Positions 54,481 through 63,143 of a DNA stretch of 64,000 bases are shown here, in pieces. This DNA comes from Mycobacterium sp. shizuoka-1 (GTDB taxonomy: Bacteria; Actinomycetota; Actinomycetes; Mycobacteriales; Mycobacteriaceae). The notes under the pieces were generated by a model that saw only the letters and a list, made by a program, of their open reading frames with translations, was not told where the DNA came from and did no database searches. The position numbers were made by a program, and so were the translations under genes. Every line of letters starts with the position of its first letter. Positions within the stretch are counted from its first letter, which is position 1. The stretch covers positions 18,041-82,040 of the forward strand of contig NZ_BEWG01000022.1 in assembly GCF_002723835.1 (NCBI RefSeq), read 5' to 3'.

Positions 54481-55793
54481 GGTTTGGCCTCCGCGGCCGC
54501 GCGGGCCGCCGCGGGCAGGGCGTCGGCGATCCGCTCGAAGGCGGCGTCGTCGAGCGCGGCTGAGACGAACCAGGTTTCGAAGGCACTCGGCGGGGCGTAG
54601 ACCCCGGCGTCGAGCAGGGTGTGGAAGAACGCCGGGAACCGCCAGGTCTCGCCGGCCTTCGCCGAGGCGAAGTCGGTCACCGGCGTCTCGGTGAAGAACA
54701 CCGACAGGAAGTTACCGGCGCGGGCGACCTGATGGACCACCCCGGCGTCGGTCAGGGCGTCGCCGAGCAGGCCGGCCAGCCGGTCGGCATTGGCGTCCAG
54801 CGCCGCATAGACCGCGTCGTCGGCGTTGCGCAGGGTGGCCAGCCCGGCGGCCACCGCCACCGGGTTCCCCGACAGCGTGCCGGCCTGATAGACCGGGCCC
54901 AGCGGGGCGAGGCGCTCCATCACATCCTGGCGGCCGCCGAACGCGGCGGCGGGCAGCCCACCGCTCATCACCTTGCCGAAGGTGAACAGGTCGGCGTCGA
55001 CGGGATCGATTCCGTACCAACCGCTTCGGCTCATCCGGAAGCCGGTCATCACCTCGTCGACGATCAGCAGCGCGCCGTGTTCGGCGGTGATGCGCCGCAA
55101 CGCCGCGTTGTAGCCAGGCAGCGGCGGAACGGCACCCATGTTGCCCGGGCAGGCCTCGGTGATCACCGCGGCGATGGAGTCGCCGAACGCGGCGAACGAC
55201 TCCTCCACCGCGGCGACATCGTTGTAGGGCAACACGATCGTGTCGGCGGCGGTCGCGCCGGTGACACCCGGCGACGACGGCAGGCCCAGGGTGGCGACCC
55301 CCGAACCGGCGTCGGCCAGCAGCGCGTCGACGTGGCCGTGGTAACAGCCGGAGAACTTGATCACCTTCGAGCGACCGGTGAAGCCGCGCGCCAGCCGCAC
55401 CGCGCTCATCGTGGCCTCGGTGCCGGAGTTCACCAGCCGCACCCGCTGCACCGGAGCCATCCGGGCGACGATCTCGGCGGCCAGCTCGGTCTCGCCGGGG
55501 GTGGGCGCCCCGAACGACAGGCCATCGGCGGCGGCGCGCTGCACCGCCTCGACGACGGCCGGATGGGCATGCCCCAGGATCATCGGTCCCCACGAGCACA
55601 CCAGGTCGATGAAGCGGTTGCCGTCGGCGTCGGTCAGCCAGTAGCCCTTGGCCGAGGTGATGTAGCGAGGCGTGCCGCCGACGGAGTTGAAGGCCCGGAC
55701 CGGGGAGTTCACTCCACCGGGGATGACCGCGCAGGCGTCGGCGAACAGCCTGGCCGATGCCGCGGTCGAGGCGGCCTGATCCGTGCTGCTCAT
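54477..55793 (-). CDS. hemL: Glutamate-1-semialdehyde 2,1-aminomutase HemL, 438 aa
   Basis: PLP enzyme forming 5-aminolevulinate in the C5 haem pathway. Class III aminotransferase features include the PLP-phosphate contact [19 protein letters not shown] and the Schiff-base Lys274 in [13 protein letters not shown] 55793 begins the conserved region, trimming 23 open codons; GACACT 7 nt upstream is a weak leaderless -10. It heads the six-gene operon down to ccsB, so haem precursor synthesis and cytochrome c assembly are co-expressed. A CTACAGGGTGTAG inverted repeat at 55829-55841 lies in the promoter region. Confidence 0.96.
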   Translation of the reverse strand: MSSTDQAASTAASARLFADACAVIPGGVNSPVRAFNSVGGTPRYITSAKGYWLTDADGNRFIDLVCSWGPMILGHAHPAVVEAVQRAAADGLSFGAPTPGETELAAEIVARMAPVQRVRLVNSGTEATMSAVRLARGFTGRSKVIKFSGCYHGHVDALLADAGSGVATLGLPSSPGVTGATAADTIVLPYNDVAAVEESFAAFGDSIAAVITEACPGNMGAVPPLPGYNAALRRITAEHGALLIVDEVMTGFRMSRSGWYGIDPVDADLFTFGKVMSGGLPAAAFGGRQDVMERLAPLGPVYQAGTLSGNPVAVAAGLATLRNADDAVYAALDANADRLAGLLGDALTDAGVVHQVARAGNFLSVFFTETPVTDFASAKAGETWRFPAFFHTLLDAGVYAPPSAFETWFVSAALDDAAFERIADALPAAARAAAEAKP

Positions 55794-55828
55794 GGCCACC
55801 AGTGTCCCAGGCAGGCGGCGATGGTCAA

Positions 55829-55841
55829 CTACAGGGTGTAG
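55829..55841. promoter_or_regulatory. Inverted repeat upstream of hemL
   Basis: CTACA-GGG-TGTAG, 36-48 bp upstream of the hemL start, near the expected -35 position. No known regulator assigned. Confidence 0.35.
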
Positions 55842-55882
55842 GAGGTACGGGGATCGTCCCATCCGCCGCGCTCAGCGCGCCC

Positions 55883-55935
55883 AGATTGAAACCACGCAGG
55901 CAAAGTTGGAGTGCACCGCTGCGTGATTTCAATCT
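55883..55935. repeat. Long inverted repeat between hemL and the pseudogene
   Basis: Arms 55883-55899 and 55919-55935 (17 bp, one mismatch), 19-nt loop. It sits 20 bp past the pseudogene stop and could be its old terminator. No second copy was seen. Confidence 0.6.
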
Positions 55936-55954
55936 CGCGAGACAGGCCGGCCAC

Positions 55955-56350
55955 TCAGACCGGTTCGAGGCCGAAAACGGGGTGGTCGGCGGGGTCGGGC
56001 AGCTTGCGAGGTGGCCGTCGACGGTCTCACCCGCTGTGGCGCGGTAGGCCGCCAAAACGAGCGCGCGCTCGGCAAAGGGGCAGTTCAGCGGTAGTGAACC
56101 GAGCCGAACCCACCTTGGTGTCCAAGGTCACCACCGGGTTGGCCCGCACGTTCTTCACCTAGTGCGACTCGCCCCGGGTCGACAGCAGTTACCGGGTGCC
56201 GTCGACCGCGACGGTGATCACCGGGATCCGCTGCTGGCGGCCGCTGGCGCGGGCTGTCACCGCGAGCGTGTCGCTGCCCGAGACGCCGGTGGCCATCGCG
56301 ATCGTGTTGAACACCCTGACGGTGAACCACGGAGGCTTGAGATAGGCCAT
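55955..56350 (-). pseudogene. Decayed F420-dependent reductase (FDOR) gene
   Basis: From ATG 56350 the frame reads MAYLKPPWFTVRVFNTIAMA, SGRQQRIPVITVAVDGTR, then TAA (56191-56189) where homologues have Tyr, then LLSTRGES, a TAG (56161-56159) where Trp stands, then VKNVRANPVVTLDTKVGSAR. A frameshift moves the family sequence to another frame (AYRATAGETVDG, about 56055-56010) and a second restores the first frame for KLPDPADHPVFGLEPV, ending with TGA at 55957-55955. So the whole gene is recognisable but has at least two nonsense codons and two compensating shifts. It is back to back with an intact FDOR gene. Confidence 0.88.
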
Positions 56351-56756
56351 GACTTCAGAGTTTGATTGGGTGATGCAGCTGCCGCAATGGTTGGCCAGGT
56401 TCAACCGGCATGTCACCAACCCGGTGCAGCGGTTGTGGGCGGGGTTCGTTCCGACGATGGGCATCCTCGAACACATCGGCCGCCGCTCCGGCGCGCACTA
56501 CCGCACCCCGCTGACGGTGTTCACCACCGACGAGGGCGTGGCCATCCTGCTGACCTACGGGCCGAACCGGGACTGGCTGAAGAACATCACCGCCGCCGGC
56601 GGTGGCCGGCTCAAGCGCTACGGCCGCACCTTCGCCGTCGGCAATCCCCGGGTCATGACCAAAGCCGAAGCCGCTCCTCACGTTTCACGCCTCTGGCGGC
56701 CGATCTTCGCGATGCTGCCGTTCGAGAACGCGGTGCTGCTGACGCGGGCAGGTTGA
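56349..56756 (+). CDS. Deazaflavin-dependent reductase, FDOR family, 135 aa
   Basis: F420-binding split-barrel protein: MQLPQWLARFNRHVTNPVQRLW, LEHIGRRSGAHYRTPLTVF and LTYGPNRDWLKNITAAGGGRL follow the nitroreductase/deazaflavin family order, but the C-terminus is short and ends VLLTRAG. ATG 56349 overlaps the start codon of the divergent FDOR pseudogene in a CATG palindrome, so the two genes arose or were kept head to head with no separate promoter room. Substrate unknown. A DUF3024 gene follows after 4 bp. Confidence 0.83.
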   Translation: MTSEFDWVMQLPQWLARFNRHVTNPVQRLWAGFVPTMGILEHIGRRSGAHYRTPLTVFTTDEGVAILLTYGPNRDWLKNITAAGGGRLKRYGRTFAVGNPRVMTKAEAAPHVSRLWRPIFAMLPFENAVLLTRAG

Positions 56757-56760
56757 TCCG

Positions 56761-57105
56761 ATGCCGCTCCCAGAGCCGGACCTTGTGCGCGTCAACCTGT
56801 GGATCGAGCGGTTGAACGCGGAGATGCCCGCGCATGTCTTGAGTCAGCTCCGATACGAAACTGAGGTCTACCGCAATGCCGTGACCCTGGTTGAATGCCG
56901 TCTGGTCGACCTCGATCAACCAGGCGGGGACTGGTTTCGCATTCCGTTCGCACGATTACGATTCACGCGTTCGCGAGGATGGGAATTGTATTGCGCTGAC
57001 GGTAACTCGGAATTTCACGTCTACGACTTGGTACCGCCAGCTGACGACGTCGATGTGTTACTGGCTGAGATTTCCGAGGATCCCACGTGCATCGTCTTCG
57101 GTTGA
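56761..57105 (+). CDS. DUF3024 protein of atypical composition, 114 aa
   Basis: Small soluble alpha/beta protein with the DUF3024 pattern: PDLVRVNLWIERLNAEMPAH, then a beta-rich centre (WFRIPFARLRFTR, GWELYCADGNSEFHVYDLVP) and the ending LLAEISEDPTCIVFG. The codon use is visibly less GC-rich than the surroundings, most so at 56930-57060, which suggests recent acquisition. The ATG is 4 bp after the FDOR stop, with no own promoter clear. Function of the family is unknown; it is often found on mobile or phage-related DNA. Confidence 0.72.
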   Translation: MPLPEPDLVRVNLWIERLNAEMPAHVLSQLRYETEVYRNAVTLVECRLVDLDQPGGDWFRIPFARLRFTRSRGWELYCADGNSEFHVYDLVPPADDVDVLLAEISEDPTCIVFG

Positions 57106-57176
57106 CGTGCAACCAGGCGGCTGAACCAGCGGTGCATGCCCACCGCGTAGGTGGATCTGGACTGCACCAGCGGTAA

Positions 57177-57764
57177 CTAGACCGGCACCGCGCGCAGGGC
57201 GTCGGGCAGGCTGGGCAAGAAGTGCTTGGTGGCGAAAGCCCTTATTTCGTCGGCAGTTTCGAGTGGCTCCGGACCTGGCAGCAGTGCCGCCATGATGGTG
57301 TACCGCCAGATGCTGTCCGCCAGTTCGTGGACGGCCTGCGGCCCGATCCGCTCGGCGAAGCCGGCCGGGAAGATCACCTGTAGAGCGGCCTCGATGCGCG
57401 TCACCGCGGCCGCGTAGTGCGTGCGGGCCAACTCCAGGGTGAGCGCCGGCTCGTCGTGCACCATCCGGTTGAGCACGCGGTGTTGCCGGCCGCGCAGGAT
57501 CGCCTGCGTGAAAGCCTCGACGTAGTAGTTCGACTGCGGCCGTTTGACCGAGAGCTCGGCGGCGATGTCGGCGAAAAGTCGCGCGTTCTCCCGCTCGACC
57601 ACGGCAGACACCAGGTCGTCCTTGTTGGCGAATCGGCGATAGATCGTCGTACGGCTCACGCCGGCCCGACGGGCGACGTCGTCGAGGGCGACCCGGCGGA
57701 TGCCATGCTGATCGAACTCGACGAGCGCGGCGTCGAGGATCGCTTGTGTGGCCTGGTCAGGCAT
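57177..57764 (-). CDS. TetR-family repressor, 195 aa
   Basis: N-terminal HTH ([20 protein letters not shown] then [20 protein letters not shown], recognition helix about 43-52) is typical; the C-terminal domain is helical. Start ATG 57764 overlaps the upstream DUF2236 gene by 8 bp, so the two form one unit and the regulator probably controls its own operon, including the oxygenase. An in-frame ATG at 57794 would add ten residues. Ligand unknown. Confidence 0.88.
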   Translation of the reverse strand: MPDQATQAILDAALVEFDQHGIRRVALDDVARRAGVSRTTIYRRFANKDDLVSAVVERENARLFADIAAELSVKRPQSNYYVEAFTQAILRGRQHRVLNRMVHDEPALTLELARTHYAAAVTRIEAALQVIFPAGFAERIGPQAVHELADSIWRYTIMAALLPGPEPLETADEIRAFATKHFLPSLPDALRAVPV

Positions 57765-58620
57765 GCCCCGCCTGGGCGAAACCCGCTCTGGCATAACCGT
57801 TGTAGCGGACCTTCATCGGCAGATGATCCCATACCCAGTTGACCGGACGCGAGCGCCACAGCGCCGCGAACCGCTGGTAGTTGCGCTCTTTGCGCTCACT
57901 CCACGGCAACCCGAGCACCTCGCGGGTGCGCGGCGGCATCCCGCCGGTGGTCAGGAACGCCGCCACGGGATTGAACACCGGCGACACCAGCCGCCACACC
58001 CACGGCTTCACGGCCTTGGGTCGCGGAAAACCCTTGGTGACATAGCCGACTCCGTACTTGGCGGTCGGGTGAGCGACCAGCACCTCGTCGATCATCCGGT
58101 TCCAATACCGCTCGAACTCGGCGTAGTCGGCGGGCATCGGCCGGTCGCTGACGCCGTAACGGCGGTACCACGTCTTGGATTCGGCGTACATCTGCTCCTT
58201 CTCGGCGCGCGTCAGACGTTTGACGAACGTGTCGGCGAAGTAGAGCGCCTGGTCGAAGAACGTGGCGTGAGCCCAGAAGTAGGTGTCGGGATCCAGCGCG
58301 TGGTAGCGACCGCCGTCTGGCATGTCGCCCTTGATGTTGTGGTGGAAGTCGCGGACCCGGGCGCCGGCGTTGTCGTCGTCGGTCCCGTACACGGTCATGA
58401 AGATCGGCGGCAGCGAACGCTTGATCCGCGCCGCGGTGTCGGCGAACCACACCGAGTGGTCGAACACGCCCTGCCCGAGTTCGGCGAGCATGTTCTGCAG
58501 CACCGCAGGCCGGGGTCCGATCAGGAACATCCGGTTGTCACCGAAGTAGCGCCACACCAGTGACTGCGGGCCGAGCGGCAGAGCGTCAGTGGCCGAGCGT
58601 GAGTCGGCGAGGTCCGTCAT
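57757..58620 (-). CDS. DUF2236 oxygenase (MpaB/latex-clearing-like), 287 aa
   Basis: Haem-type oxygenase family: [24 protein letters not shown] near 18-41, [20 protein letters not shown] (His candidate for iron) and [16 protein letters not shown], which are the family landmarks. Members include ER-bound-like oxygenases and rubber-cleaving Lcp. ATG 58620 is used; the frame is open 34 codons further, across part of repeat element B. AACACT lies 7 nt before the ATG. Substrate unknown; coupling to a TetR gene suggests an inducible degradative step. Confidence 0.84.
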   Translation of the reverse strand: MTDLADSRSATDALPLGPQSLVWRYFGDNRMFLIGPRPAVLQNMLAELGQGVFDHSVWFADTAARIKRSLPPIFMTVYGTDDDNAGARVRDFHHNIKGDMPDGGRYHALDPDTYFWAHATFFDQALYFADTFVKRLTRAEKEQMYAESKTWYRRYGVSDRPMPADYAEFERYWNRMIDEVLVAHPTAKYGVGYVTKGFPRPKAVKPWVWRLVSPVFNPVAAFLTTGGMPPRTREVLGLPWSERKERNYQRFAALWRSRPVNWVWDHLPMKVRYNGYARAGFAQAGHA

Positions 58621-58687
58621 GTGCAACAGTGTTACAGATTCCGCACTTTGTACCAACCGGATCGTGATCAGCGTCACTTCGCTCCGC

Positions 58688-58751
58688 GCCGAGATCGACG
58701 TTTTGTAGCGATCTACTCGCACTTCTTGTGCGAATTGTCGGTTTGGGCGAC
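58688..58751. repeat. Dispersed repeat element B, copy 2
   Basis: A 64-bp element with the same 18-base start and 16-base end as the copy at 19010-19073. Its centre differs and forms CGCAC-TTCTT-GTGCG. It begins one base after the copper ATPase stop (58753), so again it follows a gene end. Confidence 0.75.
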
Positions 58752-58752
58752 G

Positions 58753-60855
58753 TCACCTGAACCGCTTGAGCCGCAGGCTGTTGGTCACCACCAGCACCGA
58801 CGAGAACGCCATCGCGGCGCCGGCGATCATCGGGTTCAGCAGACCCAACGCGGCCAGCGGGATCGCGGCGACGTTGTAGCCGAATGCCCAGAACAGGTTC
58901 TGCTTGATGATCCGCAAGGTCCGCGCCGACAGCCGCAGCGCGGTCGGCACGGTCCGCAGGTCTCCGCGAACCAGCGTGATGTCCCCGGCCTCGATCGCCG
59001 CATCGGTTCCGGTGCCCATCGCCATCCCGACGTCGGCGGTCGCCAGCGCCACGGAGTCGTTCACCCCGTCGCCGACCATCGCCACCTTGCGGCCGTCCGC
59101 CTGCAACCGCGTGATCGCGTCCGCCTTCTCCGACGGCAGCACGCCGGCGATGACGTTCTGCGCCTCGATGCCGACCTCGGCGGCGACCCGCGCGGCGACG
59201 GCCGGGTTGTCACCGGTGAGCAGGATCGGGGTGATCCCCATGCCCTTCAGCTCGGCGATCGCCGCGGCGCTGGTCGGCTTGACCGCGTCGACGAGCCGGA
59301 TCACGCCGAGCTGGGCACCGTCGGCGGTGACGGCGACGCTGGTGCGCCCGTCATCGTCGGAGGCGCGGGCCACCCGCACCCGCACCCCGTCGACCACTCC
59401 GCTGACCCCGGTCCCCGGGTCGTTGGCGAAGTCGCGCACCGGCGGCACGGTCAGGCCCCGCTCGCGTGCGGCGGCCACGATCGCGGCGGCCACCGGGTGC
59501 TCGGAGGCCGCCTCGACGGCGGCCGCGCGGGCCAGCGCGGCGTCGGCGTCGTCGCCCTCGACGGCGTCGACCGCCATGGTGCCGGTGGTCACGGTGCCGG
59601 TCTTGTCCAGCACCACGGCGTCGATACCGGTGACGGTTTCGAGCACCTGCGGCTCCTTGATCAACACACCGAGCTGAGCCCCCCGGCCGGTGCCGACCAG
59701 GATCGCGGTCGGCGTGGCCAGCCCCAGCGCGCACGGGCAGGCGATGATCAACACCGCCACCGCCGCGGTGAACGCCGCCGTCACCGGCCCGCCCGCCACC
59801 AGCCAGCCCACCAGCGTCAGCGCCGCGATGACCAGCACCACCGGAACGAACACCGCCGACACCCGGTCGACCAGCCGCTGGATCGAAGCCTTGCCGCTCT
59901 GCGCATCGGCGACCATCCGGGCCATCCGGGCCAGCTGGGTGTCCTCGCCAACTCGGCTGGCGCGCACCAGGATCCGGCCGTAGGTGTTCACCGCGCCACC
60001 GAGCACCTCGGCCCCGGCGCGCACGTCGACGGGCACCGACTCGCCCGTCATCGCCGAAGTGTCCAACGCCGAGTCGCCGTCGACGACGACACCGTCGGTC
60101 GCCACCCGCTCGCCGGGACGGACCACGATCACGTCGCCGACCCGTAGTTCGCCCACCGGGATGCGCAGCTCAGCCTCGCCGCGGACCACCGTGGCGTCCT
60201 TGGCGCCCAGCGACAGCAGCGCGCGCAGGGCCGCACCCGCCGACCGCTTGGCCTTGGCCTCGGCGTACCGGCCGGCCAGCAGGAACACCGTCACCGCAGC
60301 GGCGACCTCGAAGTAGACATGGCCGTGCCCGTGCGCAGCGGCCCCGCTCAGCACCGCGTAGAGCGACCACAGGTAGGCGGCGAGGGTGCCGATCGACACC
60401 AGGGTGTCCATCGTCGACGACCCGTGGCGCGCGCTGTTCAGCGCCGCCTTGTGGAACGGATAACCGCCCCAGAACACGATCGGCGTCGTCAGTGCCAGCG
60501 CCACCCACTGCCAGCCGGTGAACTGCCAGGGCATCACCATCGACAGCGCCACCACCGGCACCGCCAGCACGGCCGAGCCGATCAGCCGGGGACGCAGCTG
60601 CTCGGTCGGGACGTCGTGATCCATGTGGTCGTGCCCCTGGCCGGAGTGGTCGAGCACCGACGCGTGGTAGCCGGTGGATTCCACGGCGTGGATCAGATCG
60701 TGTTCGGAGACTCCCGGCCCGTGTTCGACGTGCGCGCGCTCGACGGCGAAGTTCACCGTCGCCTGCACGCCGTCCAGGTCGTTGAGGCCGCGTTCGATCT
60801 TGGCCGCGCACGACGCGCAGCTCATGCCGCTCAACTGAAGATCGGTCGTCGTCAT
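58753..60855 (-). CDS. Copper-exporting P1B-type ATPase (CtpV/CtpA-like), 700 aa
   Basis: Metal ATPase with an N-terminal HMA domain (GMSCASC, Cys13/Cys16), a His-rich linker (DHSGQGHDHMDHD, 69-81), the transport motif CPC at 373-375, phosphorylation DKTGT at 417-421, SEHP at 451-454 and GDGVND near the C-terminus. The last helices carry the YN and MxxSS pattern of P1B-1 Cu(I) pumps. ATG 60855 is 7 nt after TATCAT, and a CsoR-type palindrome covers that -10, so copper-responsive derepression is expected. No csoR gene is in the window. Confidence 0.92.
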   Translation of the reverse strand: MTTTDLQLSGMSCASCAAKIERGLNDLDGVQATVNFAVERAHVEHGPGVSEHDLIHAVESTGYHASVLDHSGQGHDHMDHDVPTEQLRPRLIGSAVLAVPVVALSMVMPWQFTGWQWVALALTTPIVFWGGYPFHKAALNSARHGSSTMDTLVSIGTLAAYLWSLYAVLSGAAAHGHGHVYFEVAAAVTVFLLAGRYAEAKAKRSAGAALRALLSLGAKDATVVRGEAELRIPVGELRVGDVIVVRPGERVATDGVVVDGDSALDTSAMTGESVPVDVRAGAEVLGGAVNTYGRILVRASRVGEDTQLARMARMVADAQSGKASIQRLVDRVSAVFVPVVLVIAALTLVGWLVAGGPVTAAFTAAVAVLIIACPCALGLATPTAILVGTGRGAQLGVLIKEPQVLETVTGIDAVVLDKTGTVTTGTMAVDAVEGDDADAALARAAAVEAASEHPVAAAIVAAARERGLTVPPVRDFANDPGTGVSGVVDGVRVRVARASDDDGRTSVAVTADGAQLGVIRLVDAVKPTSAAAIAELKGMGITPILLTGDNPAVAARVAAEVGIEAQNVIAGVLPSEKADAITRLQADGRKVAMVGDGVNDSVALATADVGMAMGTGTDAAIEAGDITLVRGDLRTVPTALRLSARTLRIIKQNLFWAFGYNVAAIPLAALGLLNPMIAGAAMAFSSVLVVTNSLRLKRFR

Positions 60856-60862
60856 ACCGACG

Positions 60863-60868
60863 ATGATA
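60863..60868 (-). promoter_or_regulatory. -10 element of the copper ATPase gene (TATCAT, N7, ATG)
   Basis: TATCAT on the minus strand, 7 nt before ATG 60855, overlapping the palindromic operator by three bases. Confidence 0.55.
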
Positions 60869-60882
60869 CCCCTAGGGGGTAT
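60866..60882. promoter_or_regulatory. CsoR/RicR-like copper operator
   Basis: ATACCCCTAGGGGGTAT is a near-perfect palindrome with the TACCC/GGGTA half-sites of copper-sensing CsoR-family repressors. It overlaps the promoter of a Cu-ATPase, which fits the family's usual target. Confidence 0.75.
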
Positions 60883-60903
60883 GTTGTCCAGTACCTTCCC
60901 GGC

Positions 60904-61029
60904 TCACCACAACAACACCCAGACGTCATCCTCGGGCGGGTCGGGATCCTCGCTGTCGGGCGGCTCGTGGTTCTCGTCGGCGCTGACCGGCGGCGGAACC
61001 GACCGGAGGTGCCGCTGCTCGCCGCGCAT
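60904..61029 (-). CDS. Possible small acidic protein, 41 aa
   Basis: A short frame ending DENHEPPDSEDPDPPEDDVW followed by VLLW. The strongly acidic, Pro-rich tail with a terminal hydrophobic tetrapeptide is unusual for a shadow frame. It lies just upstream of the Cu-ATPase on the same strand, in a 386-bp gap (60856-61241) otherwise without a gene except promoter elements. The frame continues upstream to 61140 but the extra part is Arg/Ala-rich. No Shine-Dalgarno is clear, and I do not know a homologue. Confidence 0.3.
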   Translation of the reverse strand: MRGEQRHLRSVPPPVSADENHEPPDSEDPDPPEDDVWVLLW

Positions 61030-61241
61030 CACGGCACCATTCCGATGTGCTGCACAGTCCACCTCGTTCCGTGGCGCAGAGCGGGTTCGACATTCGTCCG
61101 CCCGCCGGGCCGGCAACGGCCGTACTGCCCGTGACGCCACTGTGTCTCATCCGCCGCCGCACGACATGCGTAGGGCACTACTGGATTTGTGATGGTGGGA
61201 TGCCCGTTCGGTGGGACACTGAACACACCGACGACGAAGAG

Positions 61242-62396
61242 ATGACCGTGATGACTCTGACCCACATCGAGCAGCGGTCGGCACCGGCCGAACACATCGC
61301 GGTGCGGTGCGTGGATTCCGACGTCCACCCGGTGCCGCGGCGCGGGGTCCTGGTCGAGTACATCCCCGAGCCCTGGCGCTCGAGATACTTTCTGTCCCAC
61401 CCCATCGGCGAGCAGATCTACTACGACGCCCCCGACTACGCGCACGCCTACGCGATGCGCACCGACACCTTCCCCGATGACGGCGAGTTCGCCGGCAGCG
61501 ACCCCGAGCTGGCATTTCGCCAGCTGATCATGGAGGCCGGGGCCGACATCGCCATCCTGGAGCCGCTTTCGCCGGGCGCCCGGCTGGCCGAGGCGGCGCA
61601 GGCCGCCGCCATCGCCACCAATCTGTGGCTCGACGAGCACTGGCTGAGCAGCCACACCAACTGGCATGAGCGCTGGCGCGGCTCGATCTCGGTGGCCATC
61701 GAGGACCCCGTCGGCGCGGCCCTGGAGATCGAGAAGTGGGCCGGCCACCCCTACATGTCACAGATCCTGATCAAGGCCGAACCCCGACCGTCGTGGGGCG
61801 ACCCGCGTTACGACCCGGTCTGGGCCGCCGCCACCAAACACGACATCACGGTCAGCTGCCATCTGGGCCGAGGCAAATACGAGACGTTGCCGATCCCACC
61901 GGTCGGCTTCCCCAGCTACAACCACGACTTCATGGTGAGTTACTCGCTGCTGGCCGCCAACCAGGTGATGAGCCTGATCTTCGACGGGGTGTTCGACCGC
62001 TACCCCACCCTGCGGATCGTCTTCGTCGAGCACGCGTTCAACTGGATCCTGCCGCTGATGTGGCGCATGGACGCGATCTACTCCGCACGCGCCGCCCACG
62101 TCGAGATCACCCGCAAGCCCAGCGAGTACGTCAAAGACCACATCAAATTCACCACCCAGCCGCTCGACTATCCCGAGGACAAGACCGAACTGCTGCGGGC
62201 CTTCGAGTGGATGGAATGCGAGAAGATCCTGCTGTTCTCCAGCGACTATCCGCACTGGACCTTCGACGACCCGCGCTGGCTGGTCAAACACCTACCCGAG
62301 CACGCGCGCGACGCGGTGATGTGGCGCAACGGGGTGCAGACCTACCAGCTGCCTACGACGGTTCCGGTGCTGGAAGGTCAGACACGGGTGTACTGA
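61242..62396 (+). CDS. Amidohydrolase-family (amidohydro-rel/ACMSD-type) metal hydrolase, 384 aa
   Basis: TIM-barrel metalloenzyme of the amidohydro_2 group. VDSDVHPVPRRG near 23-34 carries the first His/Asp metal site, CHLGRGKY and VFVEHAFNWILP hold later His residues, and the Asp in LFSSDYPHWTFDD is the catalytic one near the C-terminus. Start choice among ATG 61200, 61242 and 61251 is uncertain; 61242 is a compromise. Such proteins in mycobacteria are often decarboxylases or hydrolases of aromatic or lipid catabolism. Its end overlaps the convergent gene by 44 bp. Confidence 0.82.
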   Translation: MTVMTLTHIEQRSAPAEHIAVRCVDSDVHPVPRRGVLVEYIPEPWRSRYFLSHPIGEQIYYDAPDYAHAYAMRTDTFPDDGEFAGSDPELAFRQLIMEAGADIAILEPLSPGARLAEAAQAAAIATNLWLDEHWLSSHTNWHERWRGSISVAIEDPVGAALEIEKWAGHPYMSQILIKAEPRPSWGDPRYDPVWAAATKHDITVSCHLGRGKYETLPIPPVGFPSYNHDFMVSYSLLAANQVMSLIFDGVFDRYPTLRIVFVEHAFNWILPLMWRMDAIYSARAAHVEITRKPSEYVKDHIKFTTQPLDYPEDKTELLRAFEWMECEKILLFSSDYPHWTFDDPRWLVKHLPEHARDAVMWRNGVQTYQLPTTVPVLEGQTRVY

Positions 62397-62643
62397 GCAC
62401 CGCCGCGGTCCTGGCCCGCCGGGCCCGGATCACCCCGGCCACCCCCAGCACCGCCAGCACGCCGGCCGCGGTGATCAGGGCCCAGGTCAACACCATCATC
62501 GGCGGGTCGTAGGCCACCGACGTCGTGGATGGCTGACCGTCGGCGACCGGCGCCACGAAGACCAGGTGGCGGGACTGCAGACCGGTGATCACTCCGCCGG
62601 CCAGCGCCAGCGCAGCCAGCACCAGTTGGACGATGTGCCTCAC
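62353..62643 (-). CDS. Small two-helix membrane protein, 96 aa
   Basis: Helix one at about 5-25 (VQLVLAALALAGGVITGLQS) and helix two at about 50-72 (MVLTWALITAAGVLAVLGVA), then a basic stretch and a polar tail. GTG 62643 overlaps the stop of the upstream gene (GTGA). The 3' end runs 44 bp into the convergent amidohydrolase. No family recognised. Last of a run of four membrane protein genes. Confidence 0.7.
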   Translation of the reverse strand: MRHIVQLVLAALALAGGVITGLQSRHLVFVAPVADGQPSTTSVAYDPPMMVLTWALITAAGVLAVLGVAGVIRARRARTAAVLSTPVSDLPAPEPS

Positions 62644-63143
62644 CGGGCGGTCGCCTTACCTTCGACGAGTTCGGTGAGCGCGGCGCGTAACCCACGATGA
62701 TTGCGCGCCCACGCCTGGGCGGTGCGCTTCCCGCTGAGCTCGAGGCCGATCGCGGTGCGGCCGCGGGGCACCCCGGACAGTTCGCCCAGTGCCCGCGCCG
62801 TCTGCCACTTCTCCAGCGGTTCACGGGATTTCACCGAGTGCTGCGCCTCCGGCAACACCGCAACGATGAGGCTGACCGGGGTGACCTCGGTGCCTTCGCG
62901 CAACGCCTCGCGGGTCAGCTCGACGCTGGTGTGTACCCGTGCGGCCTTCACCTGCAGGCCCAGAAAGCCGGTCACCAGCACCAGAAATATCAGCGGGACG
63001 ACCGGCTGGAAGCCCACCCCACCCTTGATCTGGATCAGCAGCATCGTGATCGCCGACGCCGGCCCCGCCAGCAACCAGTACCAACTGGCACCGTTCTCGA
63101 AGAACAACCGCTCCGGCTGCTCGGGCGGCTGACCGTCAAGCAT
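62640..63143 (-). CDS. Two-helix membrane protein with cytoplasmic domain, 167 aa
   Basis: A hairpin of hydrophobic helices at about 22-40 and 48-66, then a soluble domain of about 100 residues with TSVELTREALREGTEVTPVS and a C-terminal region ending in a basic helix. The gene overlaps its upstream neighbour by 8 bp (ATG 63143 before TGA at 63138-63136). I do not recognise the family with confidence; it resembles short actinobacterial membrane proteins with a DUF2550 or DUF3093-like hairpin. Confidence 0.7.
   Translation of the reverse strand: MLDGQPPEQPERLFFENGASWYWLLAGPASAITMLLIQIKGGVGFQPVVPLIFLVLVTGFLGLQVKAARVHTSVELTREALREGTEVTPVSLIVAVLPEAQHSVKSREPLEKWQTARALGELSGVPRGRTAIGLELSGKRTAQAWARNHRGLRAALTELVEGKATAR

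Noticed and set aside
55883..55935. CRISPR-like GTTTCAATC-type sequence
   Set aside because: Only one inverted repeat pair exists, with no repeat-spacer periodicity and no cas genes nearby.
58621..60147. 508-aa plus-strand frame opposite the Cu-ATPase
   Set aside because: No domain and shadow-like composition; the P-type ATPase on the minus strand is unambiguous.
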